The notes: generated by a model not told the origin, from the sequence alone. A stretch of 64,000 nucleotides of DNA from Desulfatibacillum sp. (GCA_016342355.1 JAEINP010000009.1:1-64000); one strand, 5' to 3'. Shown: positions 1 through 7,260, counted from the stretch's first letter. Program-made: numbers and translations.

Positions 1-36
1 CATATTTTTTAGGGTGTAATTATTGGTGAAAGGATT

Positions 37-1608
37 CTACAAAGGCCCATCAAAAGCCCAGGCAAGATAGGGGCCGTCGTGGCTGAGACTAAGGGTGACG
101 GGTAGGGGTTTATCCTTGCAATGGACCACAGGCGGACCCAGGCCATGTGGGCCATTTTTTCTGCGGATTTCCATGGTGGAATAGTCCAGTTTTGAAAATT
201 GTGAGATGTCTTTCAGGGCCAGCCGCCTGACCATGGCCGAGGAATCTGAGGGGTGAATTCCTGGCTTCCTGTAATCCAACGCAAAGTTTTCTCTCGTTTC
301 CACGGTCGGGGCGGGAACGCCTGCCCGGGTTTCCGTTTTTATCTCGTTCCCATGCTCTGCGTGGGAATGCATACCCTGAAATATAATTTCGGTGGCAGCA
401 TCTTCTGATAGGTCTTCTGCGATTGGAGGAAGGGCGGTTAACCGCGCAACATGCTGGCACGGAAATGTTCGGAGGCCGGCGGCCTGCAATCTTCGTCCCT
501 TCCCCCCTTGCGGGGGAAGGACAGGATGGGGGGTAAGGGTTTTCTTGTTCCCATGCTCCGGATGGTAACCCGGAAGGACACTAGGTCCCCGCGTTCCCGG
601 GGATGACGGCATGTGTGGGCGCTGGCTTCGCCATGGGTTGATTCCATCGTCACCCCCACCCCGGCCCTCCCCCGTCAAGGGGAAGGGAGGCAACGGCGCG
701 GCATTCCAGGCCATTGGAATGCCTTCCCCGGGCCAGGATATGTAAGGACAGGCCGTAGGTTCGGTCACGAAGCTCGCCCGTGGATCAGAAGCCCAACAAC
801 AACGATTTTGAACTTCGGATCCAACATCCAACGCCCGTATGCATTCCCACGCAGAGCATGGGAACGAGACGTGGGGCGTCCGCCTGGACGAGGGGATCAC
901 CCCCCTGCGATAGGCGGGCACATGGGCCGGGGTTTGTTGGATTTCGCGGGGCTCTACCCAACCTACGGAGGGCGGCAACCCCTGCGGCATGTATTTGTAG
1001 GGGCAGGGCTTGCCTTGCCCAATGGGCAGGGGGACCCTGCCCCTACACAGGGCGCAGCAAGCAGCGCCCCTGCGTGTAATCGAAATCCAAGCCGATTTGC
1101 AGGCCCCTATGCCTGCCCTCGCGGAGCTTGGGAACAAGGGGAAGTGACCGTATTCCGCATCCTTAGGAATCTCCGACTCCAGCCCTGCGTCCTCATTTAC
1201 CACCCCATCGTCGCAACCCGGCACCATGACGATGCCAAACCTGACCCTATCCAAATCCTCCGGGTCCATGGCTCCGATCGCATGAACGAACTTTTCCTGA
1301 AAAATCACCCGCACATACACTACGCCTGCGGGGGTTGTCACCCAACCCGCGCCTTTGTTTCCTTGTTTGTCCAATTCCACTTCGTATTTTTTGGGCCAGG
1401 AACTGACCCCGGGATTGTTTCGACTGACGGCCTTGTACGCGGCCTCTTTGCACGCCCACAGAGCCCAAAGCATAGGGCCGGGCTTCCGGGAACTGTGGAT
1501 CGTGTCCTGTTCCCGTGGAGTAAAAGCCCGGCCCACAAACCGCTGATCCAAATGTTTGTCCCTGGCTTCGGGCGCCAGGATGTCTACAATGTCGTTACCA
1601 ATGCTCAT
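37..1608 (-). CDS. 4'-phosphopantetheinyl transferase split by an in-frame repeat insertion
   Basis: The 523-residue frame carries PPTase signatures at both ends. The N-terminal part has GNDIVDI (Asp6) and W-x2-KEAAYK (Lys54, Glu55, Lys59). The C-terminal part has SLSHDG at 507-512. Between them, residues about 157-440 are low-complexity sequence made entirely of intergenic repeat families (nt 291-1137). Removing it leaves about 239 residues, a normal length for this PPTase group. It would activate the ACP encoded just upstream. It is the last gene of the fatty-acid cluster, 143 bp after the ACP gene. The frame has no stop, so a full protein could be made, but the inserted segment looks unlike folded protein. 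It may be a functional enzyme with a surface insertion or a fresh pseudogene whose frame stayed open by chance. PPTase identity is fairly sure; activity is not. Confidence 0.75.
   Translation of the reverse strand: MSIGNDIVDILAPEARDKHLDQRFVGRAFTPREQDTIHSSRKPGPMLWALWACKEAAYKAVSRNNPGVSSWPKKYEVELDKQGNKGAGWVTTPAGVVYVRVIFQEKFVHAIGAMDPEDLDRVRFGIVMVPGCDDGVVNEDAGLESEIPKDAEYGHFPLFPSSARAGIGACKSAWISITRRGAACCALCRGRVPLPIGQGKPCPYKYMPQGLPPSVGWVEPREIQQTPAHVPAYRRGVIPSSRRTPHVSFPCSAWECIRALDVGSEVQNRCCWASDPRASFVTEPTACPYISWPGEGIPMAWNAAPLPPFPLTGEGRGGGDDGINPWRSQRPHMPSSPGTRGPSVLPGYHPEHGNKKTLTPHPVLPPQGGKGRRLQAAGLRTFPCQHVARLTALPPIAEDLSEDAATEIIFQGMHSHAEHGNEIKTETRAGVPAPTVETRENFALDYRKPGIHPSDSSAMVRRLALKDISQFSKLDYSTMEIRRKNGPHGLGPPVVHCKDKPLPVTLSLSHDGPYLAWAFDGPL
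342..374 (+). repeat. palindromic repeat family A, copy 1
   Basis: A 33-bp element with the core CGTTCCCATGCTCTGCGTGG. It is identical over all 33 bases, in inverted orientation, to 837-869. It is internally quasi-palindromic (TTCCCA...TGGGAA), as expected for REP-like elements. Confidence 0.8.
487..537 (+). repeat. REP-like repeat family B, copy 1 (left half of pair)
   Basis: A 51-bp element with the hairpin CCTTCCCCCCTTGCGGGGGA followed by GGATGGGGGGT. All 51 bases are identical to 6031-6081. It is followed in inverted orientation by a diverged partner at 651-690, the arrangement of a REP doublet (REPIN). Confidence 0.8.
651..690 (-). repeat. REP-like repeat family B, copy 1 (right half, inverted)
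   Basis: Reads CACCCCCACCCCGGCCC then CCCCCGTCAAGGGG. It is the diverged reverse complement of the 487-537 element. A near-identical partner lies at 6105-6142, also downstream of a left half. Confidence 0.7.
837..869 (-). repeat. palindromic repeat family A, copy 2 (inverted)
   Basis: Exact reverse complement of 342-374 over 33 bases, 462 bp apart. The two copies could pair as a large stem or allow inversion of the segment between them. Confidence 0.8.
996..1074. repeat. GC-rich hairpin repeat family C, copy 1
   Basis: Perfect 13-bp inverted arms, TGTAGGGGCAGGG at 996-1008 and its complement at 1035-1047. They are followed by GGCGCAGCAAGCAGCGCCCC, which recurs unchanged at 5841-5860. Confidence 0.7.
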
Positions 1609-1706
1609 AATGGCAGGAATTTTTGTTTTAGAGTGGATAAATTCCCCGCACCCTGCTGTGTCTTTTCTCTAAGATACTTCTCAGCATGCTGCGGGAAGCC
1701 TCATCC

Positions 1707-1744
1707 GGCAGGGAAGGCGGTGAGGGGGGACCGCCCTCCCTGCC
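1707..1744 (-). terminator. strong hairpin after the ACP gene
   Basis: The arms GGCAGGGAAGGCGGT and ACCGCCCTCCCTGCC pair at 14 of 15 positions around an 8-nt loop, 7 nt past the ACP stop and before the PPTase gene. There is no T run on the minus strand, so it may act as an attenuator or mRNA-stabilising hairpin rather than a full terminator. It could let ACP be made in excess of PPTase. Confidence 0.5.
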
Positions 1745-1751
1745 TGTCCTA

Positions 1752-2018
1752 CTAACTCGGGTTGAGGGCGGGAGCCATTTTGCCCATGATGACCCTTACT
1801 GCGTCGCCGATGGTTTCGATGGAATCGGCCTCGTCGTCATCAATCTCCACCTGAAACACGTCTTCCGATTCGATGATGATGTCCACCATGCGGGCCGAAT
1901 TGACCTTCAGATCATCGATCAAATGGGTGTCCTTGGTGGCCCTTGCCAGGGCGCCGCGATCCTTGACAAAAGGGGTGAGTATTTCCAACATCTTATCAAA
2001 TACCTGTTGAAGTTCCAT
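1752..2018 (-). CDS. acyl carrier protein of the accessory fatty-acid cluster
   Basis: An 88-residue acidic helical protein of carrier-protein size. Ser41, in DDLKVNSARMVDII, is the likely phosphopantetheine attachment site. The usual D-S-L core is N-S-A here, which is atypical and suggests a dedicated carrier rather than the housekeeping ACP. The ATG start is preceded by GGAG at good spacing. It lies 15 bp after the KAS II gene and upstream of the PPTase, so the three are likely co-transcribed. The acyl chain would be built on this protein by the neighbouring enzymes. The family call is secure; the substrate is unknown. Confidence 0.85.
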   Translation of the reverse strand: MELQQVFDKMLEILTPFVKDRGALARATKDTHLIDDLKVNSARMVDIIIESEDVFQVEIDDDEADSIETIGDAVRVIMGKMAPALNPS

Positions 2019-2033
2019 GTGTAATCTCCTTTC

Positions 2034-3311
2034 CTATTCATTCCATTTGGTGAACACTAAACAACTGTTCACGTCCCCGAAACCAAAGCTGGCTTTCGCC
2101 AGGCATTGCAGTTCCGGGTAGTCCATGTATGTTCTGACGACTCTTTCCTCAAATGCAGCAATTTCCGGATGGATATCTTCACAATTGACCGATGGATGCA
2201 AAAACCCGTGATACATCTCCAGGGCCGCCGCAATGCTTTCCACAGCGCCCGCCGCGCCCAGGCAATGCCCGGTCATGGACTTGACGGAGTTGATAAGGGG
2301 AAAATCGCCCGGTTCGAGTCCCAGGGCTTTGCTCCAGTTTTGCACTTCAATGGGGTCCGCAAAGGTGGCGGTCAGATGGCCGGATATGGAGTCCACATCG
2401 CGGGGGTGCACGCCCGCGTCCTGTAACGCCCCGGCAATGCACCGCAACACCCCTTCGTTATTGGGAGCGGTCATGGTGCCGCCGCTCCGTTGTCCGCCGC
2501 AATTTGCATAAGCCCCGGAAACCCTGGCGTAGATGCGGGCGCCCCGGGCCACGGCGGTTTGTTCATCTTCCAGGACAAGGATTCCCGCCCCGGCGCCGGG
2601 CACAAAACCGCTTGCCGTGGCGCTCATGGGCCGGGAGGCTTGCTCCGGGCAGTCGTTAAACTTTTTGGGCAACACCCGCATGGCGTCGAACCCGCTCCAG
2701 GTGTAGGGGGACGGGCCTTCGGTGCCGCCCACCACCATGCGCTTGGCAAGGCCTGCGCGAATGCGCCAGACCGCCTCGGCCACGGCCTCGGCGCCTGTGC
2801 TGCACGCCGAGGAATTTGCCGTCGCCTGGTTGCCCAGGCCCAAAAGCCCCGACACCCTGGCGCAGGCCCCGGAGTTCATGACCTGTTCCACGATCCGGCT
2901 GCCCATGCGCCGCACGTTTTTTCCGTTGACCATAGGCACGATCCGCTGGGCGATGGTTTCCATATCGCCGATGCCCGTGCCGATGATGGCCCCGGTATCC
3001 CAGTCCACCGGGCTGTCCTCGTTGGGAACATCCAGGCCCGCGTCGCGCCATGCGTCCAGGGCGGCCACGGCAGCGTAGGCCGTGGCTTCGGTCATGACCG
3101 AGGACTCGTGGGAGGAAAAATACTGGGCCCGCACTGCGTTAAAATCCTTGGGAACCCCGGCGACGCAGCAGGAAAAATTCAATTCTTCCAGTTCCGGGAT
3201 AAACCGGATGCCGGACCGGCCTGTTTTCAGGGATTCCATGAATTCTTCCACCCCGTGGCCGATGGGGCTGACAACCCCCAATCCTGTGATAACAACTCCG
3301 TTATTTTTCAT
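2034..3311 (-). CDS. fabF: beta-ketoacyl-ACP synthase II (FabF-like)
   Basis: A 425-residue thiolase-fold condensing enzyme of normal KAS II length. It would elongate acyl-ACP with malonyl-ACP. The nucleophile is Cys170 in NSSACSTGAEA. The first active-site His is in SGHLTATFADP, replacing the common HGTGTPLND context. The second is in KSMTGHCLGAAG. The start ATG overlaps the end of the dehydratase gene by 11 bp, so translation is coupled. The unusual sequence around the first His, together with the non-canonical ACP, points to a specialised synthase. It could also belong to a polyketide-like subgroup; the KAS family itself is clear. Confidence 0.88.
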   Translation of the reverse strand: MKNNGVVITGLGVVSPIGHGVEEFMESLKTGRSGIRFIPELEELNFSCCVAGVPKDFNAVRAQYFSSHESSVMTEATAYAAVAALDAWRDAGLDVPNEDSPVDWDTGAIIGTGIGDMETIAQRIVPMVNGKNVRRMGSRIVEQVMNSGACARVSGLLGLGNQATANSSACSTGAEAVAEAVWRIRAGLAKRMVVGGTEGPSPYTWSGFDAMRVLPKKFNDCPEQASRPMSATASGFVPGAGAGILVLEDEQTAVARGARIYARVSGAYANCGGQRSGGTMTAPNNEGVLRCIAGALQDAGVHPRDVDSISGHLTATFADPIEVQNWSKALGLEPGDFPLINSVKSMTGHCLGAAGAVESIAAALEMYHGFLHPSVNCEDIHPEIAAFEERVVRTYMDYPELQCLAKASFGFGDVNSCLVFTKWNE

Positions 3312-3777
3312 TGAACCGCACTCCCGTTCCCGTAAGAATTCCCCGGCAGACAGGCCTGCCGTCCTCCAAAGTCATGGACACGTTGGACCGCAAGCTGCCC
3401 CGGCGATAGAAAACCTTTTCCCCGGTGACCATCACCCGCGTTCCAGGGGGAACCATGGTAAAAAACTCAATTTCGTCCGCCAGGGAAAACAGGGTCACTT
3501 GCTTTTGAATTTCCTCCATGGGCATGCCTTTTTGCATCATGAGAAAGATGCCATGGCCCACGGCCCCGGTCTGAGCCATGGTTTCCACCAAAATCACGCC
3601 CGGCGTGACGGGATTGCCCGGAAAATGGCCGGGATAAAAAAACTCGTCTTCCTTGAACCGATAGGTCCCCACAATCCTGTCCTCGTCCACTTCCAGTATT
3701 TCATCCACAAACCTAAACGGCGACTGCTGGGGGATGAGTTCCAATATTTGTTCCGGCATGTGTTTGTCAGGATGCAT
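3301..3777 (-). CDS. fabZ: 3-hydroxyacyl-ACP dehydratase (FabZ-like hotdog)
   Basis: A 158-residue single-hotdog protein. It shows the FabZ pattern SPFRFVDEI near residue 19, then YPGHFPGNPVTPGV with catalytic His51, and VETMAQTG with catalytic Glu65. It would remove water from 3-hydroxyacyl-ACP in the cytoplasm. A clear AAGGAG precedes the ATG. The gene overlaps the KAS III gene upstream and the KAS II gene downstream by 11 bp each, placing it firmly in the same transcript. Length and motifs are normal, so the family call is strong. Chain-length preference cannot be read from the sequence. Confidence 0.88.
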   Translation of the reverse strand: MHPDKHMPEQILELIPQQSPFRFVDEILEVDEDRIVGTYRFKEDEFFYPGHFPGNPVTPGVILVETMAQTGAVGHGIFLMMQKGMPMEEIQKQVTLFSLADEIEFFTMVPPGTRVMVTGEKVFYRRGSLRSNVSMTLEDGRPVCRGILTGTGVRFNEK

Positions 3778-4783
3778 AGTAATCTCCTTGCTCCCCTAAA
3801 CCGGCTGCCTGAAGCATGGCGTGTCCGTAGGTAAGGCCCCCGCCCACCACCACCATGGCAACATGGTCCCCGGGCATGAGATTGTCCCAGTTCTGGCTCA
3901 GGACCGAAGGAGCGCCGCTGCATCCGGTGTTGCCGAATTCCCGCACACTGTGCCAATGGTCCGCATCTTCAATGCCGCAACGCTGGGCCACATGGGAAAG
4001 CATCATGTAGTTGGCCTGATGCCCCACAAAGCGCATGCGGGGGGCTTCGGGGCCATATTTGGATTGCAAATGTTTAAGCGAATCCGTGGTCTTACGGATG
4101 GCGTATCCCTGGACCGCTCGGCCTTCCTGGTAAAAATGACCTCCTTGGGGGATGACGGCCTTGTCCCAGGAACCGGGGATGGAAAAAAACTCCGCGCCAA
4201 AGAATTCCAGTGGGGAAGATTCCTCCATGGAAACCACCGCCGCCGCTGCGCCGTCTCCGAACAATGGAGCGGAATTTCTGTCCGAATAGTCCACCGAATG
4301 GGTTACGTGCTCCAGGTTTACCACCAGAACAAACCGGGGCAAGGTGTCCAGGCGCATGGAGGCCAGGGTGCCCAATTGCACAATGAAGGTGCTGCATGCG
4401 GAATTGATGTCAAAGCAGGGCACTTCCAGACCCAGTTCCGCCGCAATGGTTGCGGCTTCCGCCGGGCACACCACAAGGGGGCTGGAAGAGCCGGAAATCA
4501 CCAAACCCAGGTCTTCCTTTTTCAAGCCTGCCCGGTCCAGGGCCATTTGGGAGGCCTGTGCGCCGCACCAGGCTCGGGTGCATATGCTGGCTTGCGCCGC
4601 GTCCCGGGGATCCCGGTTCAAGGTAAGCCGGATGTAATCCAGGTCCAGGGTGGTGCGCCGTTCCTCGATGCCCACCCGCTCCATGATCCATTTTTCGTCG
4701 CTGCCAATATCCAAATCGCTTAAAAAACGATTGGTTATGACGTTTTCAGGATGGTAATGGCCCATGCCATGCACATAAAGCAT
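3767..4783 (-). CDS. 3-oxoacyl-ACP synthase III-like enzyme
   Basis: A 338-residue initiating condensing enzyme of the KAS III superfamily. The triad is visible as Cys130 in NSACSTF, His in VGHQANYMM and Asn in EFGNTGCSGAP. KAS III normally condenses acyl-CoA with malonyl-ACP, so it would choose the starter unit of this cluster. It starts with ATG one base after the SDR gene ends and overlaps the dehydratase gene. A second KAS in one compact operon with its own ACP suggests a complete dedicated pathway. The starter could be branched or aromatic; nothing in the sequence decides this. Confidence 0.85.
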   Translation of the reverse strand: MLYVHGMGHYHPENVITNRFLSDLDIGSDEKWIMERVGIEERRTTLDLDYIRLTLNRDPRDAAQASICTRAWCGAQASQMALDRAGLKKEDLGLVISGSSSPLVVCPAEAATIAAELGLEVPCFDINSACSTFIVQLGTLASMRLDTLPRFVLVVNLEHVTHSVDYSDRNSAPLFGDGAAAAVVSMEESSPLEFFGAEFFSIPGSWDKAVIPQGGHFYQEGRAVQGYAIRKTTDSLKHLQSKYGPEAPRMRFVGHQANYMMLSHVAQRCGIEDADHWHSVREFGNTGCSGAPSVLSQNWDNLMPGDHVAMVVVGGGLTYGHAMLQAAGLGEQGDYYAS

Positions 4784-4784
4784 A

Positions 4785-5720
4785 TCAGGCTATCCTTTCC
4801 CCGCCGTCCACGGGAATCAACGAGCCGTTCACCCAGCCCGCCTCGTCCAGGCACAGCAAAAAGACCAGGTTGGCCACGTCTTGGGGGGTGGTAAGACGCC
4901 CCATGGGGTTGCGCATGACAGCCCGAGCCTCGATCTGCCGGTTTCCGGGAATGGCCCGAAAAGCTGGAGTGTCGGTCACGCCCGGTTGGATGACGTTGCA
5001 CCGGATACCGTAAGGGGCGAATTCCACGGCGATGGCCCGTGAAACCGCTTCCAAAGCCGCCTTGGCCGCTGAAACCGCCGCGTATCCCCGCCATGCCACA
5101 GCGTTGCCTTCGCTGGTAAGGCTCAGCACCCGGGCGTCTGCTGCGAACATTTTGCGATTAAACACGTCCTGGACCCATTCCACCAAACTGGTGCCCATGG
5201 CGTGGATAGTCCGGGAAAAATCGTCCTCTTCCAGCAAAAACCGGTTATTGAACTCGGCCTCGTCCGCCAGGGAGTGGAGCGCCGGACATCCTTCCTTAAA
5301 AAGGCCTTCCACAGTCTGATTAATCGCCTCAGGCATTACGGCCAAAAGATCGGCCAGTTTCTCCCTGGCGCGGGAGGGCTCCGCCGACCTTTCATAAGGC
5401 GCCAAGAGTTTGAGGTTGCCAAAAGCCAGGGAATGCATGAGCAGCCGCACCCGGCCTGTTTCGCCCAAGCGGTTGGACAAATCGTCCAGGGCAGTGGCGC
5501 GACCTTCCGGTGACAATGCGTCCAGGTTGAAGGTCAGCATTTCAACCCCGGTCGCCGCGATTTCGTCAAACGCGGGCTGGATGTTCTTCATGGAACCCCG
5601 CCGATCCCGATGGACCAGACACAGGTTCATGCCGTGGCTGGCCAATTTTTTGGCTGTCGCCAGACCAAACCCGCTGGATGCTCCTATAATGATTGCCCAA
5701 TATCCTGGTTCGAATTTCAT
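4785..5720 (-). CDS. enoyl-ACP reductase-like SDR (FabI/FabL type)
   Basis: A 311-residue short-chain dehydrogenase. The nucleotide loop is GASSGFG at 13-19. The catalytic pair is Tyr213 and Lys220, a Y-x6-K spacing typical of enoyl-ACP reductases rather than the Y-x3-K of ketoreductases. The C-terminus GWVNGSLIPVDGG is the usual SDR end. It is about 50 residues longer than FabI because of an extra segment around 105-175 with several charged residues. It would reduce the enoyl-ACP made by the dehydratase. As no separate ketoreductase is present in the cluster, a ketoreductase role cannot be fully excluded. The gene is followed after one base by KAS III and preceded by a 530-bp repeat-filled gap. 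Confidence 0.75.
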   Translation of the reverse strand: MKFEPGYWAIIIGASSGFGLATAKKLASHGMNLCLVHRDRRGSMKNIQPAFDEIAATGVEMLTFNLDALSPEGRATALDDLSNRLGETGRVRLLMHSLAFGNLKLLAPYERSAEPSRAREKLADLLAVMPEAINQTVEGLFKEGCPALHSLADEAEFNNRFLLEEDDFSRTIHAMGTSLVEWVQDVFNRKMFAADARVLSLTSEGNAVAWRGYAAVSAAKAALEAVSRAIAVEFAPYGIRCNVIQPGVTDTPAFRAIPGNRQIEARAVMRNPMGRLTTPQDVANLVFLLCLDEAGWVNGSLIPVDGGERIA

Positions 5721-5784
5721 ATTTTATCCTCTGTCGTGTTTTTCAGTATTTGCCTTGCCGCATTTTTCTTGTTTGCTGACAAAA

Positions 5785-5861
5785 AGCAGGGCAAGCCCTG
5801 CGGCTACACTTCCGGGCAGGGAGACCCTGCCCCTACGGAGGGCGCAGCAAGCAGCGCCCCT
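5785..5861. repeat. GC-rich repeat family C, copy 2
   Basis: Shares ACCCTGCCCCTAC and GGCGCAGCAAGCAGCGCCCC with the copy at 996-1074 inside the PPTase gene. The left arm has diverged (GCAGGGCAAGCCCTGC), so the long stem is replaced by a shorter one. Confidence 0.65.
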
Positions 5862-5925
5862 ATATATTCTGAATGCGGGGCAAGGAGCGTCCCTGCATAT
5901 TCTGAATGCGCGGCAAGCAGCGCCA
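5847..5925. repeat. tandem repeat, about 32-33 bp unit, 2.4 copies
   Basis: Units start GCAAGCAGCGCC / GGCAAGGAGCGTCC / GGCAAGCAGCGCC. The first two end in ATATTCTGAATGCG. The tandem grows out of the right end of the family C element. Confidence 0.6.
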
Positions 5926-6030
5926 ATACTTATGCGGCAAACAGTTTGTTAACAGCCGCCGGATCTTGCCACATGGAATTTGTGGCTATACAATCGCTTA
6001 ATTGGCGGCCATTCATAGGCCCAAGCCCTT

Positions 6031-6081
6031 CAATCTTCGTCCCTTCCCCCCTTGCGGGGGAAGGACAGGATGGGGGGTAAG
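6031..6081 (+). repeat. REP-like repeat family B, copy 2 (left half)
   Basis: Identical over 51 bases to 487-537 and followed 23 bp later by the inverted partner at 6105-6142. The pair is a compact REPIN-like doublet. Confidence 0.8.
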
Positions 6082-6104
6082 TTTCTGGAAAAATATAAAA
6101 ATAT

Positions 6105-6142
6105 CACCCCCACCCCGGCCCTCCCCCGTCAAGGGGGAGGGA
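6105..6142 (-). repeat. REP-like repeat family B, copy 2 (right half, inverted)
   Basis: Near-identical to 651-690. It is the diverged reverse complement of 6031-6081, so the pair can fold into one long hairpin. Confidence 0.7.
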
Positions 6143-6250
6143 GAAAAACCACCGTCTCCTTGGCCGAGGGTATGTGTTGCAGCACAGCCTGGGCGCATGG
6201 AATGAGAAAAGTACTTCACCATTTATCCTTTGCGATTTCTGCATGTTGGT

Positions 6251-7189
6251 TCATGCCGCAAACCGTTTGTGCGCCGCCGCCAAGCCGGTGATGGATTGGC
6301 ATTCCACGCCCATGGCCTTGAAAAAACCCCGCAAGGGCCGGTTCGCCCCCAGCTCCACAATGTCGTCCACTGCCTTTGCCAGCAAACCCATGTTTTGGGT
6401 CCATTGAACGGGGTTGCTTAACTGGGCCACCAGGGCGTCCAGGATCGCGGAGGCTTCCGGGATGTGGAATCCCCCCGTGTAGTTGCATGCCACCCGGGCT
6501 GCGCCTTCCGCCCTGATCTCCCCGGCTTCCTGCTCCAGAACCTGCCGGAAAGATTTTTCAATGCCTTTCATGAACCGGCTGTGAAAGGGTGCGCTTACGT
6601 TCAAGGGAACAAATCGTGGAGCGCCGCCGTTCAATGCGTCTTCTATGCGTTTTTGGGCCTGATCCATAAATTTTGCCTGGCCGCTGATGACCACTTGGTC
6701 CGGGGAATTGATATTGGCCAAGTCCACGGGCAAATCCCCCATGGCATGGGCCAGAACCTTTGCGTCCAGATCCTTGCCGATGATGGCGGCCATGGCGCCC
6801 ATGCCAACGGGACAGGCAGCCTGCATAAGCCTTCCCCGGGCCTGGACAATCTTTACCGCCGCGCTCAGGGGCAATACTTCCGCTCCCACCAGGGCCGTGT
6901 ATTCTCCCAGGCTGTGGCCTCCCCAGAAATCCGGGCTCAGGTCGAATTCACTTTTCAAAGCCCGCAGCATGGCGATTTCCGTGGTCACTATGCAGGGTTG
7001 GGCGAACTCCGTGAGGTTCAACTTTTCATCATCTCCGAAACACAGTTCCGCCACGTCCCATCCCAATGCCTGGGAGGCTTCGTCATAAACCATGGCGCTT
7101 TCCTCGCATTGTTCAAAAAAATCCTTGCCCATGCCCGGCCTTTGGGATCCTTGTCCTGGAAAAACTATGGCTGTAATCGCTTTTTTCAT
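6251..7189 (-). CDS. fabD: malonyl-CoA:ACP transacylase
   Basis: A 312-residue transacylase that loads malonate from CoA onto ACP. FPGQGSQRPGMG lies at the N-terminus, the nucleophile is Ser93 in GHSLGEY, and the His partner is in SAPFHSRFM near residue 200. Length is normal. The ATG follows GGAGG at ideal spacing. It is the first gene of the minus-strand fatty-acid cluster and is divergent from the sigma-54 activator gene. A sigma-54-like promoter lies 55-71 bp upstream. A 530-bp repeat block separates it from the next gene. Confidence 0.92.
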   Translation of the reverse strand: MKKAITAIVFPGQGSQRPGMGKDFFEQCEESAMVYDEASQALGWDVAELCFGDDEKLNLTEFAQPCIVTTEIAMLRALKSEFDLSPDFWGGHSLGEYTALVGAEVLPLSAAVKIVQARGRLMQAACPVGMGAMAAIIGKDLDAKVLAHAMGDLPVDLANINSPDQVVISGQAKFMDQAQKRIEDALNGGAPRFVPLNVSAPFHSRFMKGIEKSFRQVLEQEAGEIRAEGAARVACNYTGGFHIPEASAILDALVAQLSNPVQWTQNMGLLAKAVDDIVELGANRPLRGFFKAMGVECQSITGLAAAHKRFAA

Positions 7190-7243
7190 GCTTCCTCCGT
7201 AAAAATCCGGGCATTGTTTTGCCTGCCTTTGTCACTGTTATTA

Positions 7244-7260
7244 ATCAAGATGCGTGCCGG
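7244..7260 (-). promoter_or_regulatory. possible sigma-54 promoter for the fatty-acid cluster
   Basis: On the minus strand the sequence reads CCGGCACGCATCTTGAT. It matches the -24 part GGCACG and the -12 part TTG with correct 10-nt spacing, but the -12 GC is GA. Transcription would start about 45 nt before the fabD ATG. The sigma-54 activator gene next door supports the idea; the -12 mismatch weakens it. Confidence 0.4.

Larger units (their letters stand above)
291..1137. repeat. composite repeat cluster inserted in the PPTase gene
   Basis: About 850 bp built from at least three repeat families: a palindromic element with two perfect inverted copies (342-374, 837-869) and degenerate copies at both borders (291-321, 1107-1137), a REP-like pair (487-537, 651-690), and a GC-rich hairpin element (996-1074). 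PPTase-type coding sequence stops and resumes at the borders. The length keeps the host frame. Confidence 0.75.
5721..6250. other. 530-bp gap filled with repeats inside the fatty-acid operon
   Basis: The gap separates fabD from the SDR gene. It holds a family C element, a short tandem repeat and a family B pair. The small frames here, which would encode peptides such as SPLTGEGRGGG, are translations of the repeats and not genes. No promoter or terminator is obvious, so the downstream genes may still be read from fabD. Confidence 0.7.

Noticed and set aside
291-1137. CRISPR array
   Set aside because: Repeats are inverted, unequal in spacing and of several families; there are no regular spacers or cas genes.
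613-1755. 380-residue plus-strand frame over the PPTase region
   Set aside because: It runs antisense to PPTase motifs and through repeats, and has no ribosome site or recognisable domain.
6013-6222. small frame encoding SPLTGEGRGGG-type peptides
   Set aside because: A translation of the REP-like repeats; the same peptides appear inside the PPTase insertion.
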